DNA of 64,000 bases, taken from the NCBI GenBank assembly GCA_964559125.1, contig CAZLGW010000020.1:46952-110951 (forward strand), read 5' to 3'. Source of the stretch: Ravibacter sp964559125. Lineage in GTDB: Bacteria > Bacteroidota > Bacteroidia > Cytophagales > Spirosomataceae. Positions 1 through 9,095 of the stretch are shown piece by piece. The position numbers and the translations under genes were made by a program. The first letter of the stretch is position 1, and each line of letters opens with the position of its first letter. The notes under the pieces are model-generated. The model was not told the DNA's origin and searched no databases. It saw nothing but the letters and a program-made list of their open reading frames with translations.

Positions 1-824
1 GAAATACTGACGAGAAAAAGGATAAAGCCGAAGACAACGCTGGTGTCCTGCCTGCCTTTAACAGGGAATACTTCTGCAAAAGACCCGATAAAGGCCATAA
101 ATCCTTTTGTCAGCGTCCATACGCCGGCCGGTACTTTTGCATTGTAGTCGGGCTGGTGATAGGAAGCAAAATAAAGTACGAGCACAAGAACGACGGATGC
201 CGCGGCGATGATCCCCTTTTTATTCTCATGCGAAAGGAAAAGCACAAGGGTTATGATGGGGAGGATCAGCAGTCCGTTCCCGCTGGAAAAAGCGGACAAT
301 GCGGCGGCCAGGATACCGGCTGCATAATATCCCCAGGGACCTTTCAGGCACCAGTATACCGCCAGCGCTCCGAGTGTCACTACCCCGAAATTCTGGATGG
401 AAGCCATTCCCCAGTACATATTTTCCCAATGCGCCAGGGTAGGCCAGATCAGCGCTACGGGAACAAGCGCGAAAAGGGTCTTATCATTGTGTTTCAGCAG
501 TCTCCACCATAATATGATCACACTGAGCAGCAACAGGTTACCCGCAAACATCAGGTGACGATAGTCGAGCTGCCCATACCGGGAATAGTCGAGAATGGCG
601 ATAAGCCTGGTCAGGAAGATGCGATGCTCATTGTGCTGCGCGCTCAATACGCGGAATACGTCAGAAAGACTGTCGGAGGCTATATAGTCCAGAAGAGTCC
701 TTTTTAGCGCATGATCGTCCCATTTGGCGATATTGACCGCATAGTAGTCCCACACCCGCAGATATACCGCTACCGGGAGAAGAACCGCGACCAGGACGAT
801 TATAAAAAGCGAGCGCTTAGGCAT
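1..824 (-). CDS. Polytopic membrane protein, 3'-truncated by the window edge
   Basis: An open frame runs from an ATG at 824 leftwards to the window edge with no stop (274 codons visible). It begins MPKRSLFIIVLVAVLLPVAV and contains several hydrophobic segments separated by short loops, one with a WENMYWG motif. The layout resembles the uncharacterised GT39-like membrane proteins found in surface-polysaccharide loci, but I see no catalytic motif, so no function is assigned. Its start overlaps the end of the transketolase C-subunit gene by 8 bp, which suggests translational coupling and one operon. The C-terminus is outside the window. Confidence 0.8.
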   Translation of the reverse strand, partial: MPKRSLFIIVLVAVLLPVAVYLRVWDYYAVNIAKWDDHALKRTLLDYIASDSLSDVFRVLSAQHNEHRIFLTRLIAILDYSRYGQLDYRHLMFAGNLLLLSVIILWWRLLKHNDKTLFALVPVALIWPTLAHWENMYWGMASIQNFGVVTLGALAVYWCLKGPWGYYAAGILAAALSAFSSGNGLLILPIITLVLFLSHENKKGIIAAASVVLVLVLYFASYHQPDYNAKVPAGVWTLTKGFMAFIGSFAEVFPVKGRQDTSVVFGFILFLVSI

Positions 825-1731
825 TTTGACCCGTCAGAATAGTAATTTGGTCTGCAATATAATTGGCATCAAGCCCTGATAAACGCTGGTGATAGGCCTG
901 GCTGCCGTAAAGGCCGTTGGGGTAGCCTTGCGCCCTTATGCTCCGGAAACTACCGGTTCTTACATTTTTTTCGAGAAGCTGGACGGAAAGCTGCTGGGCC
1001 AGTCCGCCGGTGGATACATGCTCTTCGGCCACAATAACGCGGTTTGCTGCCTCTGTAATGGCAATAATTTCAGGATTGAGCTCAAACGGGAAAGTCAGCG
1101 TGGTAATGAGATTGACCGGTGCAGATACTTTTTCCATTGCTTCCAATATGTTATTGGCAACGGGGCCGAGCGCAAATATGGTGACGACGGCCTGGTCGGA
1201 TTGTCGTATTATTTTGAAATCGCCTGACCGGCGCGCTCCTTCCGGAGTCTTCTTCCCGGCTCCCAGGCGAAGATAAGCCGGGCTGCCGGCCGCCATTATT
1301 TCGCCGACAAAAGGCGCTACTTCGTCAGAAAAAGACGGTACCCATGCCGTTACGTTCTGAAGGCTGCTCAGGCAGGCCAGGTCTTCCAGGGCATGGTGGG
1401 TACTGCCCATGATACCGTACCCGTAGCCTCCGCCGTTCCCGACCAGGAATACCGGTAATTTATGAAACCCTACGTCATTCCTGAATTGCTCCAGGCAACG
1501 GTATACGACGAAGGGAGCTATACTATAGCAAAATACTTTATAACCTTTATGAGCGAATCCGGCAGCTACCCCTACCATGTTCTGTTCGGCAACTCCGGCA
1601 TTGATAAAACGGCTGCCCAAAACCGCCTGCAGGTTTTCCAGGGCGTTATACCCCAGATCGCCTGTAATGAAAATGATCGAATCATCTTCGGCGGCCAGGT
1701 CTTCTACAGCCTGTGAAAACTCCTTGCGCAT
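817..1731 (-). CDS. Transketolase, C-terminal subunit (split type)
   Basis: This 304-residue protein corresponds to the pyrimidine-binding and C-terminal domains of transketolase. The TPP-activating glutamate is in INAGVAEQNM (about residue 49), followed by the GYGYGIMGSTHHALEDLA region typical of split transketolases in polysaccharide clusters. It needs a separate N-terminal subunit that binds the TPP pyrophosphate. The usual adjacent partner is absent; a matching N-terminal subunit lies at 52231-53058. It is followed, with 8 bp overlap, by a membrane protein gene. A role in making or modifying an unusual sugar for a surface glycan is inferred from this context and not shown. Confidence 0.85.
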   Translation of the reverse strand: MRKEFSQAVEDLAAEDDSIIFITGDLGYNALENLQAVLGSRFINAGVAEQNMVGVAAGFAHKGYKVFCYSIAPFVVYRCLEQFRNDVGFHKLPVFLVGNGGGYGYGIMGSTHHALEDLACLSSLQNVTAWVPSFSDEVAPFVGEIMAAGSPAYLRLGAGKKTPEGARRSGDFKIIRQSDQAVVTIFALGPVANNILEAMEKVSAPVNLITTLTFPFELNPEIIAITEAANRVIVAEEHVSTGGLAQQLSVQLLEKNVRTGSFRSIRAQGYPNGLYGSQAYHQRLSGLDANYIADQITILTGQNA

Positions 1732-1869
1732 AACATTTCTGCGGTTGTTAATGAATCAACGGCCTTATTTTTCAACGGCCTTAAAATGTGGCACAAGTTA
1801 GGACTAAACAATGATTAATACCAAAAAACGGCGGGGGTATTGGCGTAAGGGCGGAAGATTACGATATTC

Positions 1870-3705
1870 TCATAACCCCTGCATTAAAGTAAGCTTACGA
1901 TAAAAGCCGTCCTGGTTTTCAAGCAACTGCGAATGGGTGCCCCGCTCGATAATCCGGCCCTGGTGTATGACCAGTATTTCGTCGGCATGCTGGATCGTAC
2001 TGAGCCTGTGTGCGATGACCAGCACTGTCCGGTTGGCCATTAGCCGGGTCAGCGCATCCTGGACCAGCTTTTCGGATTCGGTATCGAGTGCAGACGTGGC
2101 TTCATCGAGTATAAGTACCGGCGGATTCCTGAGCACTGCCCGCGCAATGCTGATCCTTTGCCGCTGCCCTCCCGATAGCTTTGTCCCCCTTTCGCCGATT
2201 ACGGTCTGGTATCCGTCCGGCTGATCAATAATGAACTGGTGTGCGTTGGCGATTTTCGCAGCCCGGTATACTTCTTCATCCGTTGCATCTGCGCCAAAAA
2301 CGATATTGTTGTAGATCGTATCGTTAAAAAGAATGGATTCCTGGGTGACGATGCCCATCTGGTTGCGGAGCGACGATACCGAAAGGTCGCGGAGGTCGTA
2401 GCCGTCAATGGTAATACTGCCTTCGGTAGGATCGTAAAACCTGGGAACAAGGTCGGCAATCGTAGATTTACCTCCGCCCGAAGATCCTACCAGGGCGACG
2501 GTTTTTCCTTTCGGTAGCCTGAAACTGATGTCATGAAGTACACGGGCATTTTTGTCGTATTCGAAGTATACATTATTGACAGCTATTTCATGCTCAAAAT
2601 GCTCTATTTTTAATGGATTGTCTTTTTCAGGGATCGCATTTTTCGCATCCAGGAGCTCCAGTACCCTTTCGCCGGCTGCAATCCCCCGCTGCGTATTACT
2701 GAAGGCATTGGATATTTCTTTGGCAGGGCGCATTACCTGCGAGAAGATGGCAATGTAGGTGATGAATTGTTCGGCAGAGAGCTCCGACTCTCCCGACAGT
2801 ACCATCTGTCCGCCGAAAAGAAGGATAAGCGCCACAACGAATACACCCATGAACTCGGAAAAAGGGGAAGACATTTCCCGCTTGTAGGCCATCGATTTAA
2901 TAGACCGCTGGTACCCTTCATTTTCTGTTTGGAACTTACTCCTGATAAAACCTTCCGCATTAAACCCTTTGACGACCCGCATACCGCCGAAGACTTCGTC
3001 CATAAGGCTGATCAGCCCCCCGAGCCGGTTCTGGCCGTCCCGGGCTTCTTTGCGCATCTGTCTTACGATTATAGCAATAAAGGCGCCTGAAATAGGTATG
3101 ACCAGGAAAGCGAAAGCGGAAAGGCTAAGCGAAATCTTAAACAATACATACAGGAAGCTGATCAGCGTAAAGAGCTCTTTAAAAGCGGCTGAAAAGGAAT
3201 TGGCTACCGAGCTTTCCACTTCCTGGACATCGGTGACTATCCTGGAAATAAGGTTTCCCTTTCGCTCGGAAGAAAAAAAGCCGAGGTGGAGATGAATGGC
3301 ATTGTCGAAAACCGCCTGTCGGAGCCGGCCTACCATTTTGACCTTGAATCTTTCGATCAGGCGGGCAGTGAGGTAGCGGAAGATATTGGAAATGAGCACC
3401 GAAGCGATAATAATAGCACAGACAAACTTAAGGGCTCCCCATTCGCCGTATTGCGTTAATGTGTTCTGAAAGTGATAGTTGAAAAGATCTACAAGGTAGT
3501 CGATGCTTACACGGGCGACCGGCTCTGCTATGGTTTCCGGGCTTCCGGCTTCTCCTCCCTGCTTGAACAGAACTTTGAGCAAGGGTATCAGGAGCGTGAA
3601 ATTGAGGATGCCGAACACACTTGCCAGCAACGATGTAAAAAAGAAGGGTACAACGAATCTTCTGAGCGGGCGGGCAAATGAAAGTAGACGCCAATAGGTT
3701 TTCAT
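1870..3705 (-). CDS. ABC transporter, fused permease-ATPase (MsbA/lipid exporter type)
   Basis: A 611-residue half-transporter. Hydrophobic helices fill roughly residues 15-330. The nucleotide-binding domain has Walker A (GSSGGGKST, about 407-415), a Q-loop (QESILFND), signature LSGGQRQR (about 510), Walker B LILDEATSALD (about 531) and an H-loop (IAHRLSTI). This is the MsbA/BmrA-like homodimeric exporter type; the substrate, perhaps lipid or glycolipid, cannot be told. The frame extends to 3774, but the extra 23 residues look untranslated. The ATG at 3705 is preferred because MKTYWRLL begins a normal permease, and a TACCTTTG box ends only 4 nt upstream. Confidence 0.9.
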   Translation of the reverse strand: MKTYWRLLSFARPLRRFVVPFFFTSLLASVFGILNFTLLIPLLKVLFKQGGEAGSPETIAEPVARVSIDYLVDLFNYHFQNTLTQYGEWGALKFVCAIIIASVLISNIFRYLTARLIERFKVKMVGRLRQAVFDNAIHLHLGFFSSERKGNLISRIVTDVQEVESSVANSFSAAFKELFTLISFLYVLFKISLSLSAFAFLVIPISGAFIAIIVRQMRKEARDGQNRLGGLISLMDEVFGGMRVVKGFNAEGFIRSKFQTENEGYQRSIKSMAYKREMSSPFSEFMGVFVVALILLFGGQMVLSGESELSAEQFITYIAIFSQVMRPAKEISNAFSNTQRGIAAGERVLELLDAKNAIPEKDNPLKIEHFEHEIAVNNVYFEYDKNARVLHDISFRLPKGKTVALVGSSGGGKSTIADLVPRFYDPTEGSITIDGYDLRDLSVSSLRNQMGIVTQESILFNDTIYNNIVFGADATDEEVYRAAKIANAHQFIIDQPDGYQTVIGERGTKLSGGQRQRISIARAVLRNPPVLILDEATSALDTESEKLVQDALTRLMANRTVLVIAHRLSTIQHADEILVIHQGRIIERGTHSQLLENQDGFYRKLTLMQGL

Positions 3706-3709
3706 GACC

Positions 3710-3717
3710 CAAAGGTA
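3710..3717 (-). promoter_or_regulatory. Bacteroidetes -7 box TACCTTTG, abutting a start codon
   Basis: On the minus strand TACCTTTG fits the TAnnTTTG consensus and ends 4 nt before the ABC transporter ATG, so transcription from it would start at about the first codon. No TTG -33 element is visible at the usual distance. Confidence 0.4.
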
Positions 3718-3790
3718 GCACCCGATTCTGAAAATATTCACCTTTCGGCGTAGCCTGTTTTTGATCGGATGCACTATATTAATATGTAAT

Positions 3791-3854
3791 CATCAGCCAT
3801 TAGCAATGGGAAGACGATGAAAAAGCGCTGATGGCTCACAGCTGATTTCTGATA
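3791..3854 (+). repeat. Inverted repeat with degenerate GCTGATA 7-mer array
   Basis: A left arm CATCAGC (3791-3797) faces a tandem run of four 7-mers, GCTGATG, GCTCACA, GCTGATT and TCTGATA (3827-3854). The run ends 12 nt before the ATG of the downstream phosphatase gene. The same arrangement recurs at 23311-23387. Confidence 0.7.
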
Positions 3855-3866
3855 GCCTTTATTTAT

Positions 3867-4829
3867 ATGAAACGAAGAGACTTTGTCAGAGCGACCATAG
3901 GCGTGCCGCTCCTGCCCGCGCTGGAAGCTTATGTTCCGGAGCAGGTCGATTATTTTAAAGAAGAGGAAATCCGGGGCGGAATTCCGCCGGCAGACCGGTA
4001 TGCGCTGCACTTCATGGCGGTGGGCGACTGGGGAAGGAACGGAGAATACCTGCAGGCTGAAGTGGCTGCCGGGATGGGCGAGTGGGCTAGCCGTAACCGT
4101 ACCCATTTCGTGGTCTCTACAGGCGATAACTTTTATCCTAAAGGCGTTATAAGCGAACAGGACCCTCTCTGGCATTTTTCTTTCGAAAATGTCTATAAAG
4201 CGCATTCGCTTCAATGCGACTGGTATCCTGTTTTGGGTAACCATGACTACGGCGCCGATCCCGACGCCCAGGTCAGGTACAGTGCAATAAGCCGCAGGTG
4301 GAAAATGCCGGCGCGCTATTATTCAAAGGAGGTCTCCCTTGGAAAAGGAAAGGGAAGCGCGCTGTTTGTGATGCTGGATACCAATCCGATGGTAGACGAC
4401 GAGCGGAAGGAAGAGACCGACCGGCAGTTAGCCTGGCTTGAGGCTACGCTGCAGGCTGCATCAAAAGAAACGAAGTGGAAGATTGTTGTAGGGCATCATC
4501 CGGCCTATACGGTGGGGCCGAGAGTACAGCATCGTCACGTTGTGCTTGTCAGGGAAATGTTGGCGGGTATCTTCAGAAAATACGGTGTGGACGTCTATCT
4601 GTCGGGGCACGAGCATTCGCTGCAGCACCTGAAAGAAGAAGGATTTCCCCATCAGTTTGTTTCCGGGGCTGGTTCTGAGCTTACCGGTGTAACCTCCGGG
4701 ATCGCTTACAGCAGGTTTGAGGCTTCGGTCAATGGCTTTATGTATGCTTCGCTCGACGTGGGCCGGTTGAATATGAAAGCAATTGATTATACGGGGAAGG
4801 TCCTGTATGAGACGGATCTTGAAAAGTAG
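3867..4829 (+). CDS. Metallophosphoesterase, purple acid phosphatase type, Tat-exported
   Basis: A 320-residue calcineurin-fold phosphoesterase. The metal-binding blocks appear in order: GDWG (53-56), GDNFYPKG (86-93), GNHDY (124-128), GHHP (209-212) and GHEH (247-250). The GDNFYPKG and GHEHSLQH forms match the mammalian-type (ACP5-like) purple acid phosphatases. The N-terminus, MKRRDFVRATIGVPLLPAL, carries a twin-arginine RRDFVR motif before a hydrophobic stretch, so export by Tat is likely. The substrate is probably a phosphomonoester in the periplasm. The gene is alone on its strand and converges with the ATP-grasp gene 18 bp away. Confidence 0.88.
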   Translation: MKRRDFVRATIGVPLLPALEAYVPEQVDYFKEEEIRGGIPPADRYALHFMAVGDWGRNGEYLQAEVAAGMGEWASRNRTHFVVSTGDNFYPKGVISEQDPLWHFSFENVYKAHSLQCDWYPVLGNHDYGADPDAQVRYSAISRRWKMPARYYSKEVSLGKGKGSALFVMLDTNPMVDDERKEETDRQLAWLEATLQAASKETKWKIVVGHHPAYTVGPRVQHRHVVLVREMLAGIFRKYGVDVYLSGHEHSLQHLKEEGFPHQFVSGAGSELTGVTSGIAYSRFEASVNGFMYASLDVGRLNMKAIDYTGKVLYETDLEK

Positions 4830-4847
4830 CGGACAGGTCGGCCGGGA

Positions 4848-6062
4848 TCAGCTAATCCTGTCGATTGATGACGGCGCCGCCGCGTGATAGTCTTTCCGGA
4901 TAATTTCTGCGTATTTGTCCAGCAACCCGATCACCCTCTCCCGGTTTTCGGACTGGATAATGCATCCTACATGGTATTCTTCCTCCAGGCGCCATACTAC
5001 CTCAGGGTCATGGAAAGGAGACATATCCGGCCATTGGTGCCTGGCCAGAGAAATAATAATCCCTGCGTATTCCTTTTGAAGGGGCGGGAGAGTGTAGGGT
5101 GTCCCGGTAGCCTCGGCTGTTTCAAGCCGCGCCCATTCTTTCCAGAGGTTAAGCCCGGAAGAGGCTTCTACCATATCGGCCAGGTGGGCGCCGCCTACCC
5201 TGCAGGACGTTTCAAGAAAGTAGTAGTGACCGTCTTCACGCGACCGTATGACTTCCGTATGAGAGGCGCTGTACTGAAGTCCGAATGCTTTCAGCAGGTC
5301 GATGCTTATGGTTTCCAGCGCATGTTGTTCCGGTGATCCGAAAGGAACTGTCACCGATCTGAAAATACCCCCGCCATGGGCGACGTCAAAAGGAGGGGAG
5401 AGGTAGACGCTCGACCACGTGAAGACGACCTTGCCCCCGAATGAAAGGCAGTCGACATGGTATACATCGCCGGGCTTGAACTGCTCTACCAGGTATTCGT
5501 GGCGTTTGTCGCCCAGTTCATGAATCGTTTCCCACAGTTCTTCCGCCGAATGTGATTTGGTAATACCCGCAGCAGAAGCCTCGCTCCTGGGTTTGATCAT
5601 CCATGGGCCGGGATATTCTGCAATGAATCCGTTGATCTGATCGTCGTTAAAAAGACTGCAGAACCCGGGCACGCGGATACCCGATTCGGCAGCTTTTATC
5701 CGCATGGCCAGCTTATCGCGAAAGTAGCCGGCGGTGGTCCTGCCCATACCGGGAATGCGGAACTGCTCCCGGATGAATGCTGCTTTTTCAACATCAAAGT
5801 CGTCGAGTGCCACTACACGGTCGATTTTTCTTGTCCGGAATACATAGGCCAGCCCTCTGATGATTTCTTCCTGGTTGTAGTGGTGATGCCCCTGCTCTTC
5901 GATGTAGAAAATTTCATCGATGTACTCATGTACCCAGGGCTTGTTTTCAAGTTTTTTGGCTGTCAGGAGAAATACCCTGCTGCCGGCTTCCTTACAGGCC
6001 TTCAGAAAGTCGTTACCTTTAAAGTAGGTGGTGATGCAGAGAAAAGTAAGGTTGGCAGACAT
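4848..6062 (-). CDS. ATP-grasp domain ligase
   Basis: This 404-residue protein has an N-terminal pre-ATP-grasp region with a Rossmann-like start and an ATP-grasp core (WMIKPRSEASAAGITK, VEQFKPGDVYHVD, and the metal-binding FLETSCRVGG). It should form an acyl-phosphate and ligate an amine or thiol nucleophile, as carboxylate-amine ligases do, but the substrate is not predictable. No partner biosynthetic gene is adjacent. The start at 6062 has no competitor. Confidence 0.85.
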   Translation of the reverse strand: MSANLTFLCITTYFKGNDFLKACKEAGSRVFLLTAKKLENKPWVHEYIDEIFYIEEQGHHHYNQEEIIRGLAYVFRTRKIDRVVALDDFDVEKAAFIREQFRIPGMGRTTAGYFRDKLAMRIKAAESGIRVPGFCSLFNDDQINGFIAEYPGPWMIKPRSEASAAGITKSHSAEELWETIHELGDKRHEYLVEQFKPGDVYHVDCLSFGGKVVFTWSSVYLSPPFDVAHGGGIFRSVTVPFGSPEQHALETISIDLLKAFGLQYSASHTEVIRSREDGHYYFLETSCRVGGAHLADMVEASSGLNLWKEWARLETAEATGTPYTLPPLQKEYAGIIISLARHQWPDMSPFHDPEVVWRLEEEYHVGCIIQSENRERVIGLLDKYAEIIRKDYHAAAPSSIDRIS

Positions 6063-6105
6063 GGTATCTCGGGTTTATCGGGGCCCTGTATTTTCCGGTT
6101 TCTCC

Positions 6106-6147
6106 TAAAAAACGAAAAATCAGCCCATTATGCAAATATCGGCTGAT
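6106..6147 (-). terminator. Rho-independent terminator of the M17 peptidase gene
   Basis: On the minus strand ATCAGCC and GGCTGAT form a 7-bp stem with a 15-nt loop, followed at once by TTTTTCGTTTTTT. It lies about 90 bp after the aminopeptidase stop codon. Confidence 0.7.
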
Positions 6148-6236
6148 AAAATAGGTTGAGCTCCGGTTTCGGATACAGGCCGCGAATGCATGAATTATAT
6201 AATTTTCAGACCGAAAGGCTGTAGTGAGGCGGCGTG

Positions 6237-7628
6237 TTATTCCAGTTTTTCCAGGAATTGCCGTAGTAGCCTTACACCAAAGGCCGTTCCTGCCCTGCCG
6301 GCCACAAAATCGGTGTCGCCGAAAGCTGTTCCCGCAATGTCGAGGTGGGCCCATTCAGGATGATTATCGGTGAAAACCTCCAGGAATTTGGCGGCTACGA
6401 CCGCTCCGGCCATAGGTTTCCCGTGAAAGTTCTTTACGTCGGCGATGTCAGATTCTACTTCCTCTTTGTATTCGTCCCACAGCGGGAGGCGCCACAGGCG
6501 TTCCCCTGCTGCTTCCCCAGCTTCTTCGAGATCTTTTGCGAGCCGGTCGTTCTGCGTAAAAAGCCCTGCTGCCTGGTAGCCGAGCGTCTGGATCACGCTT
6601 CCCGTCAGGGTCGCCAGGTCTATCAGTATATCGGGGCTGAATTCCCTGACCGCATAACTCAGGCCGTCAGCCAGAATCAGTCTTCCTTCGGCGTCGGTGT
6701 CGATCACTTCGATGGTCTTGCCGGAATAGGAACCGATCACATCCCCGGGTTTCAGGGCAGCTCCGTCAACGCAGTTTTCGGTAGCGGGGACGATACCTAT
6801 GAGCCTGACCGGGAGCTGCAGCCGGGCAGCCAGCTCGATCGTCCCTAGTACTGCAGCAGCTCCCCCCATATCGCTTTTCATGAGGTGCATGTTATTGCTG
6901 CCCTTAATGGAGACCCCGCCTGTATCGAAAGTCACACCTTTGCCTACCAGCGCTACGGTCTTTCCGTAAGAAGCCGGGGTATACTCGGCGATGATCATGG
7001 CAGCATCCTGAGGGCTTCCCTGGTTTACTGCAAGTAGGGCGGAAAACCCGAAATGAGCCAGCTCGGTCTGGTCAAAAACCTTCACCCGGTATCCGTATGT
7101 ATCGCCCGATTCCAGTGCCCATTTCGCCAGCATAACCGCATTTTTTTTGTTCGCCGGCGCGTTCATCAGGTCCATAATCCTCAACTGCACTTCCGCTGTC
7201 TTTTGCGCCCGGTCGACTAGTTCCCCGAGTCCGGAGGCTGCACTCGATACCAGGATCAGGCGTCCGTCACGACCGAAAAGGCTGCTGACCGGCTGGCGGT
7301 CAGTTTTATATAACCGGATATCATAGCCGCCCAGCATGACACCGCTGACAATGGCCTCTACACCGGAGTGGTCAAACCCGGAAACTTCTATGGAAACCGT
7401 CTGCGGCCAGTCATATTTTCTTTGATGAAACAGTTTCCTGACTATTTTCCGGATAGACGACGGATTGGCAGAAGTTCCCGTCCCCAGCCATAGCTCATTT
7501 TCGCCCGGCCACCAGGTTTCGCCTGCTTTTCCTGAAAATACCCGGTAGCCTTCCGGTATCCTGTCCTCGCTGAACAGCCTGACGAGGAGTGTGTCTTCCG
7601 TGTGAGACGATACTAAAGTGATTTGCAT
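6237..7628 (-). CDS. Leucyl aminopeptidase family protein (M17)
   Basis: A 463-residue cytosolic M17 exopeptidase that removes N-terminal residues from peptides. The metal-binding and catalytic core is intact: VGKGVTFDTGGVSIKG, MKSDMGGAAAVLG and TDAEGRLILADGL, plus the LIDLATLTG segment. The N-terminal domain is shorter and more divergent than in E. coli PepA. The open frame extends to 7763, but the ATG at 7628 (MQITLVSSH) gives the normal domain start and removes 45 residues that do not look coding. A terminator follows the gene. Confidence 0.9.
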   Translation of the reverse strand: MQITLVSSHTEDTLLVRLFSEDRIPEGYRVFSGKAGETWWPGENELWLGTGTSANPSSIRKIVRKLFHQRKYDWPQTVSIEVSGFDHSGVEAIVSGVMLGGYDIRLYKTDRQPVSSLFGRDGRLILVSSAASGLGELVDRAQKTAEVQLRIMDLMNAPANKKNAVMLAKWALESGDTYGYRVKVFDQTELAHFGFSALLAVNQGSPQDAAMIIAEYTPASYGKTVALVGKGVTFDTGGVSIKGSNNMHLMKSDMGGAAAVLGTIELAARLQLPVRLIGIVPATENCVDGAALKPGDVIGSYSGKTIEVIDTDAEGRLILADGLSYAVREFSPDILIDLATLTGSVIQTLGYQAAGLFTQNDRLAKDLEEAGEAAGERLWRLPLWDEYKEEVESDIADVKNFHGKPMAGAVVAAKFLEVFTDNHPEWAHLDIAGTAFGDTDFVAGRAGTAFGVRLLRQFLEKLE

Positions 7629-7979
7629 AATGAATAGAACCCGGTTATATAGATCCGTCAATTTAGATAATGATATTGAAAACCGGCAGATTTTACAGGA
7701 AATATCCGCTGGAATACTACAAAAGGATAGAGGGATTTCGAAGGGGAGAGCGTATGGTTTCAATAAGAGCGACAGATCGGGGTGCTTGTTTTTTTGGATT
7801 TGTATTTTGCGAGGAGTTTTGTGTTGTAAATAATTGTTTGTAAGGTGTTTATTCTTTTTCCTGTTGGATAATTTGGCCTAATTTTACCCGGGGCTTATAT
7901 GAAGGTTGATATTCGCTGGATTATCCGTTAGCTTTGTTTTGAACAAATCTAAGTATCCAGTTTTATATATAAATAAGCT
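7629..7979. other. Gene-free 351-bp spacer between divergent genes
   Basis: This is the divergent control region of the M17 peptidase (left) and nrdB (right). It holds the nrdB promoter at 7906-7936. No open frame here resembles a protein, and I see no RNA gene. Confidence 0.6.
7906..7936 (+). promoter_or_regulatory. nrdB promoter, TTG-N20-TAGCTTTG
   Basis: TTG at 7906-7908 and TAGCTTTG at 7929-7936 are separated by 20 bp, matching the Bacteroidetes sigma-ABfr consensus. The predicted transcript start is near 7943, giving a leader of roughly 37 nt. Confidence 0.7.
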
Positions 7980-8972
7980 ATGTCACAATCTAATCTAACA
8001 CCAGAGCCCCTATTGATAGAAGATCCCCTGCGGTTTGTACTTTTTCCGATCAAGCATAGTGATATATGGCAGTTATACAAGCAGCATGAGGCTTCATTCT
8101 GGACGGCGGAGGAGATAGATCTGGGGCCTGACAAAAAAGATTGGGAGTCGCTTACATCCGGAGAAAGACATTTTATTTCTCATGTCCTGGCTTTTTTTGC
8201 GGCTTCAGACGGGATAGTAAATGAAAATCTTGCGGTCAATTTCCTGAGTGAAGTCCAGTATGCGGAAGCCAAGTGCTTTTATGGCTTCCAGATCGCAATG
8301 GAGAATATTCACTCAGAGACTTATTCGCTTCTGATCGACACGTATATAAAGGACCCCGTCGAGAAAGATCATCTTCTTAGGGCTATTGAGACTATCCCCT
8401 GCGTGCAGAAGAAAGCGGAATGGGCTTTGAAATGGATTGACAGCCCGAATTTTGCCGAACGCCTGATCGCGTTTGCTGCGGTTGAAGGGATTTTCTTTTC
8501 CGGGTCGTTCTGCTCTATTTTCTGGTTAAAGAAACGGGGCCTGATGCCGGGGCTTTCTTTTTCCAATGAGCTTATCTCCAGGGATGAAGGGCTCCATTGC
8601 CAGTTTGCCTGCCTGTTGTATACCCAGCATATCGTTAATAAGCTACCGGAAGAGCGTATCCTGGAAATAATCCTGGATGCGGTTGAAATCGAAAAGGAAT
8701 TTGTCTCAGATGCTCTACCTGTTTCCCTGATCGGTATGAATGCCGACCTTATGAAGCAGTATATAGAATACGTGGCCGACTTCTGGCTGGATCGATTGGG
8801 ATGCCGCAAGCCTTTTGGTACGGCAAATCCGTTTGATTTTATGGAGCTGATCTCACTGCCCGGTAAAACCAACTTCTTCGAGAAAAGGGTAGGAGATTAC
8901 CAGAAAGCAGGGGTAATGAGCAACTCCAAAGAGAAAGAGTCTACTAAGATTACATTCGACGAAGATTTCTGA
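7980..8972 (+). CDS. nrdB: Ribonucleoside-diphosphate reductase, beta subunit (class I)
   Basis: A 330-residue R2 protein that holds the di-iron centre and tyrosyl radical used by NrdA to reduce ribonucleotides to deoxyribonucleotides. Ligand motifs are visible: ENIHSETYS (Glu, His and the radical Tyr), AAVEGIFFSG (Glu) and SRDEGLHCQ (Glu and His). The C-terminal tail ends TKITFDEDF, as expected for the peptide that docks on the alpha subunit. The protein resembles eukaryotic-type R2. The alpha-subunit gene is not adjacent: the next gene is convergent and unrelated. Confidence 0.95.
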   Translation: MSQSNLTPEPLLIEDPLRFVLFPIKHSDIWQLYKQHEASFWTAEEIDLGPDKKDWESLTSGERHFISHVLAFFAASDGIVNENLAVNFLSEVQYAEAKCFYGFQIAMENIHSETYSLLIDTYIKDPVEKDHLLRAIETIPCVQKKAEWALKWIDSPNFAERLIAFAAVEGIFFSGSFCSIFWLKKRGLMPGLSFSNELISRDEGLHCQFACLLYTQHIVNKLPEERILEIILDAVEIEKEFVSDALPVSLIGMNADLMKQYIEYVADFWLDRLGCRKPFGTANPFDFMELISLPGKTNFFEKRVGDYQKAGVMSNSKEKESTKITFDEDF

Positions 8973-9045
8973 TAAGCGGTAGCCCGGAGCTGCTGTAGTT
9001 ACAGGCCCGGTTAGGGAGGTGTCGTCCCTGCGGGACTGGGAGAAG

Positions 9046-9083
9046 CACCCTCCGGTGAGTATGAAGAGACTTGCCGGAGGGTG
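9046..9083. terminator. Bidirectional terminator-type hairpin
   Basis: CACCCTCCGG (9046-9055) and CCGGAGGGTG (9074-9083) form a perfect 10-bp stem with an 18-nt loop between the convergent nrdB and dehydrogenase genes. No long U-tract follows on either side. Confidence 0.5.
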
Positions 9084-9095
9084 TTCTGTGTTATA

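Noticed and set aside
3774..4244. 156-codon minus-strand frame next to the ABC gene
   Set aside because: It is antisense to the phosphatase gene, whose metal-binding motifs are complete.
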